Part shown: one piece after another, positions 12,018-23,228 of the stretch
How positions within the stretch are numbered: the first letter of the stretch is position 1
Layout of the letters: each line of letters opens with the position of its first letter
Source of the DNA: Lepas anatifera
Taxonomy: Eukaryota; Arthropoda; Thecostraca; Lepadidae
DNA length: 64,000 nt
Direction: 5' to 3'
Assembly (NCBI GenBank): GCA_034440635.1
Contig: JAOTON010001685.1
Location: 4,737,001 to 4,801,000, forward strand
The notes under the pieces: generated by a model
The model's input: the letters and a program-made list of their open reading frames with translations, nothing else
Database searches by the model: none
Told to the model about the DNA's origin: nothing
Position numbers and translations under genes: made by a program

Positions 12018-12468
12018 AGGGCATGTGGCACCTTGGTCGAATCCTGGAATTTATTGTAGTTAGGGGAACTTTTTATCCGAAAATCATGGAAGCGTTCATG
12101 ATTTCTCTGAAACATCAACAATAAGCTTAATATTTTGATTTTTAAAATGCTCCTCTAGAGAGAGAAATAAATATCTGCCTGTGGATGATGTCATGATCTG
12201 GCAACCTCCACCATATTCAACAGGCTTCAAGGGCTTCGATTGGCAGATACTTGCAGTGACGTCAGCATATGTCGTCACACCAACATGGCTGTCGACTGTG
12301 GCCTGCTGCTAAGGGTACATGTAGGGTACATTTCAAGTAGTTTTTAGCTTTTCTGTGTGACAATTTTGAGTTTCAAGACAAATGATATATAGAGTACCGG
12401 GTTTTCCGGCATGCTTTACAACTTGGCTATCTCAGTTAAAATCACGTTATAAATGTGCAACATGCCCT
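12018..12468. mobile_element. TTAA-flanked TIR element (piggyBac/Kolobok-type MITE)
   Basis: Left terminus AGGGCATGTGGCAC (12,018-12,031) and right terminus GTGCAACATGCCCT (12,455-12,468) are inverted, matching at 13 of 14 positions. Each is flanked directly by TTAA (12,014-12,017 and 12,469-12,472). A TTAA target duplication is used by piggyBac, Kolobok and Sola3 families; the TIR alone does not tell me which. At 451 bp with no long frame it is non-autonomous. Confidence 0.8.
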
Positions 12469-12472
12469 TTAA

Positions 12473-15400
12473 AGGCTTCCCCTATTTCGCTGCTTGTCCT
12501 GTTTGCTCTCTCCCTATGGAAGGTAAAGGGAAATCGCCAATAATAAAGAGCGTAATACTTCTGTGCTCTTCCTAAAATGTGTTTTCATATTATACCCCGG
12601 TACCTGTGCTACCGCATTATAAGACAGCAGGCAGTGACGATGACACTTCAGCGTTTGTGGTGAAAAGCCAAGAAATGGTCCAACTTCAATACCTTACGTA
12701 TCACAGCAATCGTGAGCGACACCTAGTAATGTTCTGTCTTTTTACATGTTAAGAAATAAATGTAGGGACATCGTAGGACAGAGCTGAGGCCCATGCGCCA
12801 TAAGAGCAGCCTCGATGAGCCCGCAGGCACAAAATATGTGACAGTGAAAATTCCGGTGGCTCGTGTTTCTGCAATAGGTCAAATTATTAATAGTGTTCGT
12901 GCACTATTGCGCACTTTCCTCTGTTGCAAAACAAACTTATACGAACTTTCCACATTAGGCAGGTTGTCAAACATTATCTTGGGCCATTTCCTAACGCAGA
13001 GCTATGGCTGACAACAGAGGCGAGCAGACGAAACGGAAGACCGAATGGGAACTATATACGGAACGGATACAATGGGACGGGATTGACGGGCCTTTTTTCC
13101 CAGGTCTTTTTAAGACAACATGAAACGGCAAAACATTTCTATGAATGTCAATGTAAAAACGGAATAGGACGGACCGGGACCAATAACAGAATATATATTC
13201 CACAACGAAACAGAACAGCAGAAACGTCAGCATACCATAATGGTGAGGATGTTTCCATGCTGTTCCAAGTCAGCCCCGAGTCAAAAGTGGCTCGCCAGAG
13301 CCTCTGCTGCCCAAGCGCTGGCTTCCGCGCACACCATGCTGGTGACAAAATACAGACCTCAGTCAAGTGTTGAGGTAATTGTGAGAAATGCCCGCGCATA
13401 ACCACCGAGTGAGACGTTTTAATCGCCCTTTGGGTGGGAGCGGTCTATCCGGATGAGTAATGGCTGGATTTTATGGCCGCCTTTAGAACTTCGTACACAG
13501 AGGAGACCCACAATACACATGCAGCCATCTATGAATATATGGCAGACTGGTACAAATATGACCCTACATGTTAAGCTAGACGTAGCTCTCCAAATGCTTG
13601 CATGATTTTATATGTAACATATATATATATACATTGATGTTGAGACTGAGCTAGTAGCGTTTTCGTTGGTCAGTCAGCCCCTGTGCGACTGTTGGCTATC
13701 GGAGCAGTGGTGGAGCTCCACGTGCAAGGCCGAAGCTGTGCACTACACCAGGATTTAAGATCAGGGACAGATTCTGCCGCGCTTATGATAGCGGCAGGTC
13801 CACACAAGAGAGGGAAAACTAGAATATGTATATACACCACACTGGCCGCACAGTACAGCATGTCCAAATGGAGCACGCTTGCATGTGTGTTTACGGTCGC
13901 AAAAACAGCTATTAAAGTGGACGGGAAATGCGCATTTCTTGGGTTACAGCCGCAGCACACGTAAAAGAGAATATTACCTTATGACAGCTATAGCTTTGTG
14001 TCGGCGCCCAGGCGATAATATTGAGGCTTCCTGATATGTTGCGACGTCCAAAAGTAGCGCCCCTCTGGTCCAAATAGTACCCCTGATCGGGTGAAGCCCT
14101 CCCACAAAAGAAACTCCTGACCTGCCTATGAGGAATACGGACATCCCAAATTGACCGGGTTGTTACCTGCTTTTTGCGAGAGTTAAGGATAACATGTGGT
14201 AACTTCTAAATCCCGTTCCTTAGTCTTCCAGGTTAATCTGTCGCAATTTTCCGAATTTTTGACCCATAAAGTCCCTTTGCCCCGAGCGCTAGTAGTTTGC
14301 GCTCAAATTTGGTGTTCTGACATTGCCGCATTACAGTCTTTTTCAGATGAATGTTTTTATATTTGTGCCTTTACCGTCTTTAAGCACACACCTTGGTCTC
14401 GTACTACACTGCAGTGGCTTATTTGTCCTTTTGACTCAGCGAGGTCATCCTCAAACCTGATGAATTAAAACAAGTCAAGTAATATTACCTGGATTATAAT
14501 CATCGTAGGCCCCGTGTTTAGAATTTCCGGCGAGGGAGATATGTTCTCATTCGGTCACCCATGTTGGCACTAATTTGATGCTGGATTAAGCTCTGTCTCA
14601 GTTTCGAGGAAAATATCTATTAGTAGTTCCAAATGGTATGACAATGTTGGTTTTATCCGCTTTCTCGAGTACTCAGTAAATAAGATCCGCAGATCTTTTT
14701 CGGATGAATGTCTTATATACGGCCAAATCTCTCAGAGGTTGGCAGGCATACCTCGTCTACGTTTTTAAAGAAAACAATATCAGCGCTCGCTCTGCAAAAA
14801 AGCTACCTTCATCGGTAAAGGAGTGAAATGAAGAAAGTTAGGACATATTTGGTATGGACCTTGGCTTACCTACATTTACCAGCCACAATTACGTACGCGA
14901 ATGTCGGTTTCATAACGAATTTTGACAATGAGCCCTGTAGGGGCCTCATTTCTCGCTCAGCACCACCGTTGCTTCTGACCCAGTTACGGCCAGCCGAGAT
15001 TGTCAATTCCTTGTGAGGATCCCGAACTAAAGCTCTGTTTATTTCACGGCGCACGGAACAGGAGAATGTTGTCTGATGAAAAGAGGACCTGGAGCTCGAG
15101 ATTTGCAGATGCGGGTAAACTCTCAACGCTCTAGTACACAGTTATGTGTGTGCAGATTTACTCGCGTCTAGATATCTGCAGCCCGGGTTGTTTACTGTGC
15201 GTACGTTGACGGATATTCATTCCCTATTTTTAACAGCAAATAACTAAGCGCGGGCGGGACAGAAGATTTGTTCGCAGTGTTGTAGCTACCAAAGATGATG
15301 CTGAAGGGGGAATACGGCTACTTCACCAGCTCATTTTCAAAGCTCAAAATGGAACATATAGGCATAAACATGGATTATGAGCTGGTGTATGCAGGCAGGC

Positions 15401-16100
15401 CTATGATCATACCAAATATTATTATTAACCCCTTTGACGACGAAGTTATTTCCAGCAACCGATTGACAATATTGATATGTCATATAAAATGCAGTCGTGG
15501 TTCACTTGCCAGGCGCTGAGAAATTTTGCTCCATATAAATCATTTCTCTGAGGTAAAAGAGCTGCACATAATAGTGACTGAGTACTCGAAAGAACTGCCA
15601 TGCGATTCGAAACCATGAATGGATGCTGTATTAGGAACTGAGGGCACATCCCAACCCAAATCCAGTTCCTGAACTTCAATGGCCAAATGGAAACAGAGAC
15701 TGATCACCTGAAACTCCGAATGTGGGGCACATGTTCATAGTATAGGAAGTGGAAGTCAACTTTTTTGGAACTTTACCGGCACAAAGATGGCTGCTACTGA
15801 GTCCACAGCAAAAATAAAGCACCGTAATGTGACAGGAGACCAAAATATGCATTCATAGTCCGGCGCAAAGTACAAATGTAAGGATCTTCAGCTTAACAAA
15901 CTGTAACGCGACAATGTCAATAACACCAAAATTGAGCTCAAACGTGAAGCTGCAGGAGCGCACAGTGTTTACCGGTCGGAAGTTCAGAATTTTTTTCGGA
16001 TTAAGCTGATGCTGTAAGGCACAGGATCCCGATGTCCCAACGTGCCTGTAGGCTATAGTTGAAATGAAATTAAGCTTTTCTGAAAATCAGGACGTCTTTC
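12473..16100. other. 3.6-kb stretch without recognisable genes
   Basis: Only small open frames. A short (AT)n run lies at about 13,618-13,632. The purine-rich stretch at 13,010-13,230 repeats the word ACGGA loosely. I checked the minus strand for a further exon of the coiled-coil gene and saw none that I could support. Confidence 0.35.
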
Positions 16101-16173
16101 TGTACATCCACCGAGCCTATGTGACCGTGCCGGTGCGTCTGAAGGTGTGTGCGTTCTCAGGCGCGGGACTGAC

Positions 16174-16356
16174 CTCGTCCAGCAGATGGCTGTAGGTGCT
16201 GGCCTGCTGCTGACTCTTGGCCAGCGTCTCGGCTAGGTCGGTGCGCAGCTGCACCAGCTGTCCGGCGTCGGCGCGGTGGTGCGCACGCGCACTCTGCACG
16301 GCGTCCTCCAGCGCGCGAATGTCCCCCTCCAGAAGCGTCTGGCGCGACTCAGCATT
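16174..16356 (-). CDS. Coiled-coil gene exon 3
   Basis: 183 nt (61 codons, phase 0 to 0) between acceptor CTCGACAG and donor GACGAG|GTCAGT. It encodes a continuous amphipathic helix rich in Gln, Arg, Ala and Leu. Confidence 0.75.
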
Positions 16357-16716
16357 CTGTCGAGCACGTAGAATATGAAGCACTCCTATCGGTTACATAT
16401 ATAAACATTACATCTGTTACAAAGACCACGTGGTAATAAGAAGCTACGTGATTGGTTCATGAACTCATTACCGAGCTGTAAGCCTCCATCCTGTCGCCTT
16501 ACCTGTTGCCGCTGAAGCAGCGCTGTCGAGTTGAAGCTCTCGGCAAGGTCGGTCACCTGGCCCTTCAGCATGTCTACCATGTCTTTCAGCCACAACACCA
16601 GCGTATGGTCAGCCCCAGCGTCTGACTGTGAAGAAGCAGCTGCCGCCGAGTCCTTCATCACGCGGATCTCCCGACTGCGGAGAGAGGTGATAGGAATCAG
16701 AGATGATCTCGACAAC

Positions 16717-16773
<57 letters not shown>

Positions 16774-19700
16774 GAGAGCATTGCCCCGACAGATCGTCGC
16801 AGAGAATCTTCCGACTGCAGGGAGGGGCGACCGGAGTCAGAGAGCATCGCCCCGAGAAGCGTCAGAGCTCCGTCACGCGTCCGACTGTGCGCGCCAGAGC
16901 ATCAGAGAGGACCTGACTACGAAGGACACACGGTGGAGAATCAAAAAGGACTTACTGAAAGCGGGGATTGCAGTTTTAAAGTCTATCGACGACTAAGAGC
17001 GCCACGGGTGTGCATTTGTTGGTGACGACGTCGAGAAGATTTTCAGTCTGCCGCGCGAAGCACCTCTTCTTACCTCGGAACTTGATGCGATCTTTCGTTG
17101 TTTGGACGAAGTGTCCAAGTCAAGAGCGAGGAAATTTGGGATTTTCGCCGTCTCACTGTCCTCCTTACAGTCGTTGAAGTCGTATCAATTTTACAATGCA
17201 TCATCATCTTATCTCTTGACTCTTACCTATATGGCACAAGCTGCACAGCCTAAAGGAGAAGGGGAAAAGCATATGCATTGTTTTTGTTCCAAGTCACTGT
17301 GGCATCAGTGGAAATGGTTGCGCTGACAGAGCTGCAAAGACTGCGGGAGAACGTGCCTCTCGTGAATTATTGAAACGTCTCTGCGATTTGTTTAGACATA
17401 GGCACGCGATGTGAAACAGACACTGTCAGACTCTGAAGTTTTCGTGTTTTTTTTTCATGCTGAGCCCTGGTGGTTTAGCTCTTTAGGACGTAACCACCCG
17501 GTCTTATTAACCAACTTGCTGAAACTCATACATATATGTTTTATCTATATTTATGGGCGCCATATGACCGGTGTTGTCGAGGTACCCAAAAATCCCAATC
17601 ATGATGACGCAGCCTATCAACGCACTGGCTGCCAGGGTTATATGACGTAACAAAATCTTTCCCAGTTGAAATTTCCCACCAACCCGCCAAAATACTGAGA
17701 ATACGTTTTTTTCAAACCGTTCAAAGTCATAGTTCCTTGTTAAGTAATATACCTACTTCCCTAATTTACCAATATCGACGGGTAACATTGGGCCCAGCTG
17801 TACCTTCTCGGGTTTCAGATATTAATTAAGAACTTGTCATGATCATCATTGAAACGTCTTACTCGCTTTGATGTGATTTTGAAGTCAGGGTCTAAAATCT
17901 CAGACATGATTTGTAATGCACACATTTGAAACAATGGCAATGACCTCAATATTACACTTGATGAAATAAAATAATGTGTGTTTTATCAACACGCAAATTG
18001 AACTGCATAAAGCCAATTGCCTTTAGGGTGATGGGCACAAGAGCCTAGAGGATATTTCCAGACTATTTTGTCGTTTCATTGAGGGTACATGGCTCATTGA
18101 ATATAAGAAAAGAACGGCACCAGGTGACTTCATTTTGAACTTAATATCTCGCAGAAATTTAATCAAAGACGCTTTGAGTGAAATACAATATGCCAGAAGT
18201 AATTTTCGGCAAGTTCTTCACTTATTCCATTCTCATTATACTCATTCCAAAACTCATTACAGATGTGAAACACTCTCTTTAAGCTGACACATTGCCTTAA
18301 GTGGTACAATACGATACTCTGGGTGAAGGTGCAACGGAACATACCTTAAATAGGCGAGTTTTCAAGAAATAATAGTTCGTTTAGACGATAAACGTGAAGG
18401 AATAAAGCACAAAAACACGTTCCAAGCTAGCAACAGGTTTTGTTTCGTAGAAATATTATTAATGCAATTACATATTATTTCAGTAGCTGTTTGTTCAAAG
18501 TTTACCTTAATTTTTGAACATTCAGGAATATTGAGATCAGAATAATTATTCATTTTCCCCTCAGAACACATATTTTTGTCCAGAGGAAACGAGGTTCCCT
18601 CCGAAAGATAAGTGTTCGTTGAGTTCAGCAGGAGGGGATATGATTCTCCACAACGCGAGGAAGGACAGGGCTGGGTATCAGACTGGGAAAACATACTATA
18701 CTGAACGGTCCATCCCTATCTACCTCAATGGGTATCAATCTCAGTTTTGAAGATACTCAATCTTCTGGTTCCTCGATAATCCCAAACTATGTGGGCAATA
18801 TCGAAGATTCTCTAGCCTCTGCAGTAGCGTTGGTCTGGTTCCCTAAGAACCAATTAGTTATATCACAAAATTTGAATCATTCGGTCTTTAAGAAGGTGTT
18901 TACACTAGGTCTGTAGGGCAAAAAATACCGCCCCTGCCTTTGGTCAAACAAATGCGATTCGGCTATACAAATACGATATATTTAACTGAAGAACAAAATC
19001 AGATGAAGTCAATATAGGAATTACCCGGATATAAGCGACAGGGAATCAACTTAGCCAGCTTGGCGCGTGCCGCCCGCACGACTGAGAAAAACAAATACAC
19101 GGGGTTCAGCCTTCAGATCATAGCGAATAGTTCCGATGCTTCCTCGTCGACGCCCCATTTTTACATACCGGTATTTTTACTTTGATCTGAGTTCTTTGTC
19201 TATAGAAAAAGAAGTCAGATCAAAGAAAAAATACCGGCATGTAAAAATTCCACGGCATATTTTAAGCTACAAGGTGATGGGCATTTTTCCCACCAGTCCC
19301 CAACAGTCCCCCACATTCACAATGAACAGCCCTGTATAGCCAGTGTCCAACCAGTCACCGCTCGTTTGATGCTCAAGGAATGCCCCTTTGGTGGGAATTC
19401 GTGCACTTTTCAGCCGAATGCCCACCAGTCCCAATCCCTTAAAATTGTTATAAAGATAGCTCTCTTTAGAAACATCGACTAAAAACCAGAGGTGTACCGG
19501 AAGTGTGTTATCCTGCATTGTCATTGAAGACCCAAAAAAGTATTTTGAGTTATTTAGAAACATAAATATTGCTAGACGAGTTAATTAAAAACAGCTTATA
19601 AAGTAGGGATGGATTCCAAACCTAAGCTTAAATTTAATATTCCTCTGAGTGGCATTCCGTTGTAAAGTATCATTCTAGGTAAGCCTTTCCTGTTCAGTTT

Positions 19701-20511
19701 TATCCGATTATGTGCTGCTTATCAAGCTTGAGTCCTTTGAAGTGCTAAAAGCCTCTGCAGACTAACACAACGGCATTCGCACCATAGCAGGAACCGGACC
19801 AGCCGAGGACTCTCCGGACGCTCATTTGTATGCTATGATGAGTCTGAAGCGCTCTGATTATTTAACAAAGTTTTCCTAGGTTTTTCCCAACTTTAGCCAG
19901 GATGTGCAACCAACCCTTTACAATTCCACAACAACGAAAGAAGAAAAAGTAGATCAATGTATTTATTTCCTTTCGTGAAATCAGAGGCAAAAACAGGTGA
20001 CTTCGTTTTTCAGGCTCATCGTCCTAGTATATCCCTCCGGATGCAGGGACAAAATATTTCATGGACTTATCTTCAATAACGAGGATACATTTTCAGCTAT
20101 AATACAGCTAGGCCTGTTCATCTAAAATCATAATCAGCGGTCACAAAAGACCCTTGCCAGAAACAGAAGTGATGGTGTGGACTGGCTGGGCATGTCGTGC
20201 TGAGGACCGACTTACCTCATATCGTCGATCTCGGCGCGCATCTCTGTCAGGCTCTCAGCCACCGTGCCCCGCACGCGCACGTGGTCGGAGAGCTGGCGCA
20301 GCTCATGTCGCATGCTGGCCACGCCGCTCTGGAGCTGGCGGCGCGGCTCCAGCTCCCGCCGCAGCTGGGACAGCTCGGCCGCCTGCTGTTTCTGCTCAGC
20401 CTCCACAGTCTCCAGCCGTGCCGACAGCTTCTCCACCAGGCGCCGCAGACCGGGGTCGGCAGCCACCACCGCAGCCGCAGCCACCAGGCACACGCACCGA
20501 AGGAGCCACAT
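16174..20511 (-). CDS. Secreted coiled-coil protein, N-terminal three exons (partial)
   Basis: Three exons on the minus strand join in phase. Exon 1 (20,511-20,216) starts with an ATG in GCCATG context and encodes a signal peptide (MWLLRCVCLVAAAAVVA), then a long heptad-like coiled coil. Exon 2 (16,674-16,503) continues with an alpha-helical stretch including WLKDMVDMLKGQV. Exon 3 (16,356-16,174) is again coiled coil (TLLEGDIRALEDAV). All introns are GT-AG and the phases agree (2, then 0, then 0). No stop is reached, so the protein continues to the left, but I found no further exon within the window. The design (signal peptide plus coiled coil) fits secreted oligomeric proteins such as scabrous/angiopoietin-like proteins carrying a C-terminal fibrinogen domain, but that domain is not seen and the comparison is a guess. 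No frameshift occurs in the three exons. Confidence 0.75.
16503..16674 (-). CDS. Coiled-coil gene exon 2
   Basis: 172 nt between acceptor CTCTCCGCAG and donor CAACAG|GTAAGG. The first base completes the Ser codon begun in exon 1. It contains a Ser/Ala linker and one N-glycosylation sequon (NST). It ends in phase 0. Confidence 0.75.
16724..16779. repeat. (AG)n microsatellite near the exon 2 acceptor
   Basis: An almost pure AG run with one C interruption. On the gene strand it reads (CT)n and sits about 50-105 nt upstream of the exon 2 acceptor, inside intron 1, so it acts as an extended pyrimidine tract. The serine/leucine and arginine/glutamate repeat frames here are not proteins. Confidence 0.9.
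16780..19150. other. Intron 1 of the coiled-coil gene, left part
   Basis: Lies within the 3.5-kb intron between exons 1 and 2. No other gene or identifiable element is seen. Confidence 0.4.
19157..19248. repeat. Hairpin, 34-bp arms
   Basis: 19,157-19,190 and 19,215-19,248 are inverted copies matching at about 32 of 34 bases, with a 24-bp loop. The arms contain TTTTACATACCGGTAT. It lies in intron 1 of the coiled-coil gene. It could be a MITE remnant or an RNA hairpin. Confidence 0.75.
20216..20511 (-). CDS. Coiled-coil gene exon 1 (signal peptide)
   Basis: 296 nt from the ATG at 20,511-20,509 to the donor GAG|GTAAGT. It encodes a hydrophobic leader followed by an uninterrupted heptad pattern (LRRLVEKLSARLETVEAEQ). 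The frame is open 26 codons further upstream, but the leader fits a start at this internal ATG. It ends in phase 2. Confidence 0.8.
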
Positions 20512-20629
20512 GGCCAGCGTCCGTCCCTCCCCAGACGGAGACGGCTTACTGTGCTTCAGTCTAGGTCGATGTTTAACAACTGAGCGCACTCACAGACGTT
20601 AAAAATCTCCAAGATATCTGACTACGTAG

Positions 20630-20890
20630 TTCAGTCTGAGGTCACGGTTGCAGTTCGTCCAGAGTGAAATCCTGCCCACGGAGCAGCGGTGCCGCGTCCC
20701 ACCTCCACCGACGAAGCAGGGCGACTGACAGTGGCGGCGGGGCGGCGACGGCAGCAGGCGACGCTGGACGGGGCGGCGCCGCGGGAAGGGCAGATGGACA
20801 GCGGAGCGGACCGCGGGCGGGCGGGGGAGGGGCCGCGCACCGCGCGCTCAACGGCCCACTGAGCAATGTCAGACCTGGCTGACATCGCCC
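20630..20890 (-). promoter_or_regulatory. CpG-rich block upstream of the coiled-coil gene
   Basis: A very GC-rich block 120-380 bp upstream of the ATG at 20,511, in a window that is otherwise AT-rich here. Its position suggests promoter or 5' untranslated sequence of the minus-strand gene. The frames inside it are compositional. No TATA box is evident. Confidence 0.4.
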
Positions 20891-21469
20891 CTCCCTCTCA
20901 GCAGGCAAAGTCGTCTAACAATTCCTCCTTTCTATGTATAATATCCAAGATCGAAGTAAAGTTTAACGCCTCCCATGATCAGTCTGACAAATTTGTTAAG
21001 TGAAATGCATTGCCCAGGGGTGTGGGCTTATTAAGTTCATTCCTGCCGCCAAACTTGAAATTCTATTAGTTTGGTATGGGTTCGGGTGCAAACCTTAGCA
21101 CTGATCCAGACCTTGGGTAAACGGCTTTCAGCCGGCAGTGCACATGACCATAAATTTTGAATTGTTATTGAATATATGTAGGTATGGAAATGACCCACGA
21201 CCTGAAAAAGTTTCATCATGGGATGCCGAACCATTTTGATGGTTTTTGATATTCCGGTACTATGCGCTTAGTACCTTTAGACACATTCCAATCTGCCCGT
21301 TTTGTTTTCGATGGTTACGAAGGGTGTGAATTTTTTAAATGGTTGAGGGTGCCCAAATTTGAAACAATTTCAATAACCACTGTAGTGTACGGGATGCAAT
21401 GTTCATTTTTTGTGTAAAGTAGTTTTAGCTTTTCCGAAGTCCTTCTGTGCTGCATAAGACCAATTTAAC
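20891..21469. other. Spacer, nothing recognised
   Basis: No gene, RNA or repeat recognised. Confidence 0.35.
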
Positions 21470-22560
21470 ACGCGCATTGACGGGGGCGGGTACCTGCCCC
21501 CTCGGGTTTTTTTAATAAAACGGCGGCGCGGAAAACGGCGGCATAAAAACGGCGGCCTGTAGCGGCGCCGTACTTTAAATACCTTTTTCTCATCATTTTT
21601 GCAACTTTTTTCAAAATTTTAAGGCTAGGTCACCTCAGGTCAGGTCACCAGTACAGGTCAAGTGACCTTACCTCCAAAAATGTTTAGGGTGGCATAGGTA
21701 AGAAATGGGTAAATCTATCTTATTGAAACTTATAACATATAATGGCCCCACCGAGATCTACAACACATATTCCGGGATTTTGCATATCGAGAACCTAAGT
21801 TCAAGTACGGACCATAACCTCTCCATTGCAAAACATGAAAAACGTAAATTGTGCTGTATTTGTGAAGATACAGCTAAGTATATCTTGATATTCTCCAAAT
21901 CGAAGCACCCTGGGCCTCTTTCCAGGTTTTTTCCTGGTTCATGTTGCAAGTTTTGACCTGTGACCTTTGAGAGGTCATCTGGGGCTTCTTAAGCAGTTTT
22001 TAGAACTAGGTCGATAACTTTGCATGAAACGATGGTACAGCTTTTATTTTGGTATCATTGTGTTTGGATTGCTATTGCAAGTCGATTGATAGGCATATTG
22101 AATATGCTAGGTTAAAAAGTGAACTTGAACTGATCTGAGGACAGGTCATTTTTGTGTTTTGACTTAGTATGGTCACATTATACATTATTCGAATAACTCT
22201 GTCAGATGCTAGAGCCCAAAAACTTTACTCAAAATGCCAACTTTTTTGACCTGGCATGACCTCAATATTGACCTGAGCCAAAAAGTGACTGATATAGTTT
22301 CTTCATGAATTTGCATGAGCTATCCACCAGCTTTCGAGTTTTTTCGCTATACCGAATATGGGCCGAGTTCGAGGGAAGGGGTGTTCAAACACCCTCCACC
22401 AGGGCAAAGGTGGCTCAGAGGCCCACCGGGGCGCGGGTTATGAAGAACCTGCATTTTTTATTTCAAATTATGGTGTGAAAGGTGTTTACAGAACCAAGGA
22501 AGTGTAGAAATGGAAAAAATACACCTGGAGCATTCCACGACAAAACGAGCAAAAAAATAT
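21470..22560. repeat. AGGTCA/TGACCT-rich dispersed repeat, copy A
   Basis: Starts at TTTAACACGCGC followed by a GGGGGCGGGTACCTGCCCCC hairpin. It carries at least 11 exact AGGTCA or TGACCT words between 21,630 and 22,280, and includes CCCACCGGGGCGCGGG near 22,420. It shares order and wording with blocks at 25.5-26.1, 40.0-41.5, 44.0-44.8 and 45.2-45.9 kb. No coding sequence. The word AAAACGGCGGC recurs three to four times at 21,517-21,560. Confidence 0.65.
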
Positions 22561-22640
22561 CAAAATAACACCCTACATCTCAGATTGTGATGAAACTTTG
22601 TGTAAGGGACGCTGATTCATGCTGTGATATTCAATGACCG

Positions 22641-22695
22641 CTGCTCAATGACCAATGCTCAATGACCGATATCAATGATCAGCGGTCATTGAGTT
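22641..22695. repeat. CAATGACC repeat and hairpin
   Basis: Three direct copies of CAATGACC lie close together (the first reads CAATGACCGCTG), followed by the inverted CAGCGGTCATTG. The outer copies can form a 12-bp stem. Confidence 0.7.
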
Positions 22696-22699
22696 ATTG

Positions 22700-23158
22700 C
22701 CTCCGGCAATTTTTCGATATAATCAAACCCCATTTCTCCAATCACTGTATCTCCAAAGCCAATCATGATATTCGTATAAAAGATTTGTCCCCAGATTCTT
22801 AAGGCCGAAATAATGATATAGTGGAGTCAAAATTCAAAATCTAGGAATAAAGACATAAGTTTACCGGTGGCCTAGTGTCAGGTCATGTGATTTCATAACG
22901 ACGGCACTAAAATTTACTGTTTTTTTTTTCTTCGGCAAAATTGAGTTTGGGGTATTATGTGTCTATGCGCAAAAATGGAGACAGGTTTTTCTTAAATTTG
23001 TTTGTTTATTTTGAAATTACTACTGCAGGAGCATTATAGCCAAGCAATGCTTACTTTCAATCATCGCCGCCTTTGCAATGCATAAATGGCATGAATTTCT
23101 TACGGGCGAACGACGTAGTCTCGAAAGAATACACATGCATAATTGTAGGTGGATTTTG
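22700..23158. other. Spacer, nothing recognised
   Basis: AT-rich, without identifiable features. Confidence 0.35.

Positions 23159-23225
<67 letters not shown>
23159..23225. repeat. (AT)n microsatellite
   Basis: About 66 bp of almost pure TA dinucleotides, with one CA interruption near the left end. Confidence 0.95.

Positions 23226-23228
<3 letters not shown>

Noticed and set aside
16386..17025. Frames rich in SLSLSL or RERERE
   Set aside because: They are translations of the (AG)n microsatellite. Only the part 16,503-16,674 on the minus strand is a real exon.
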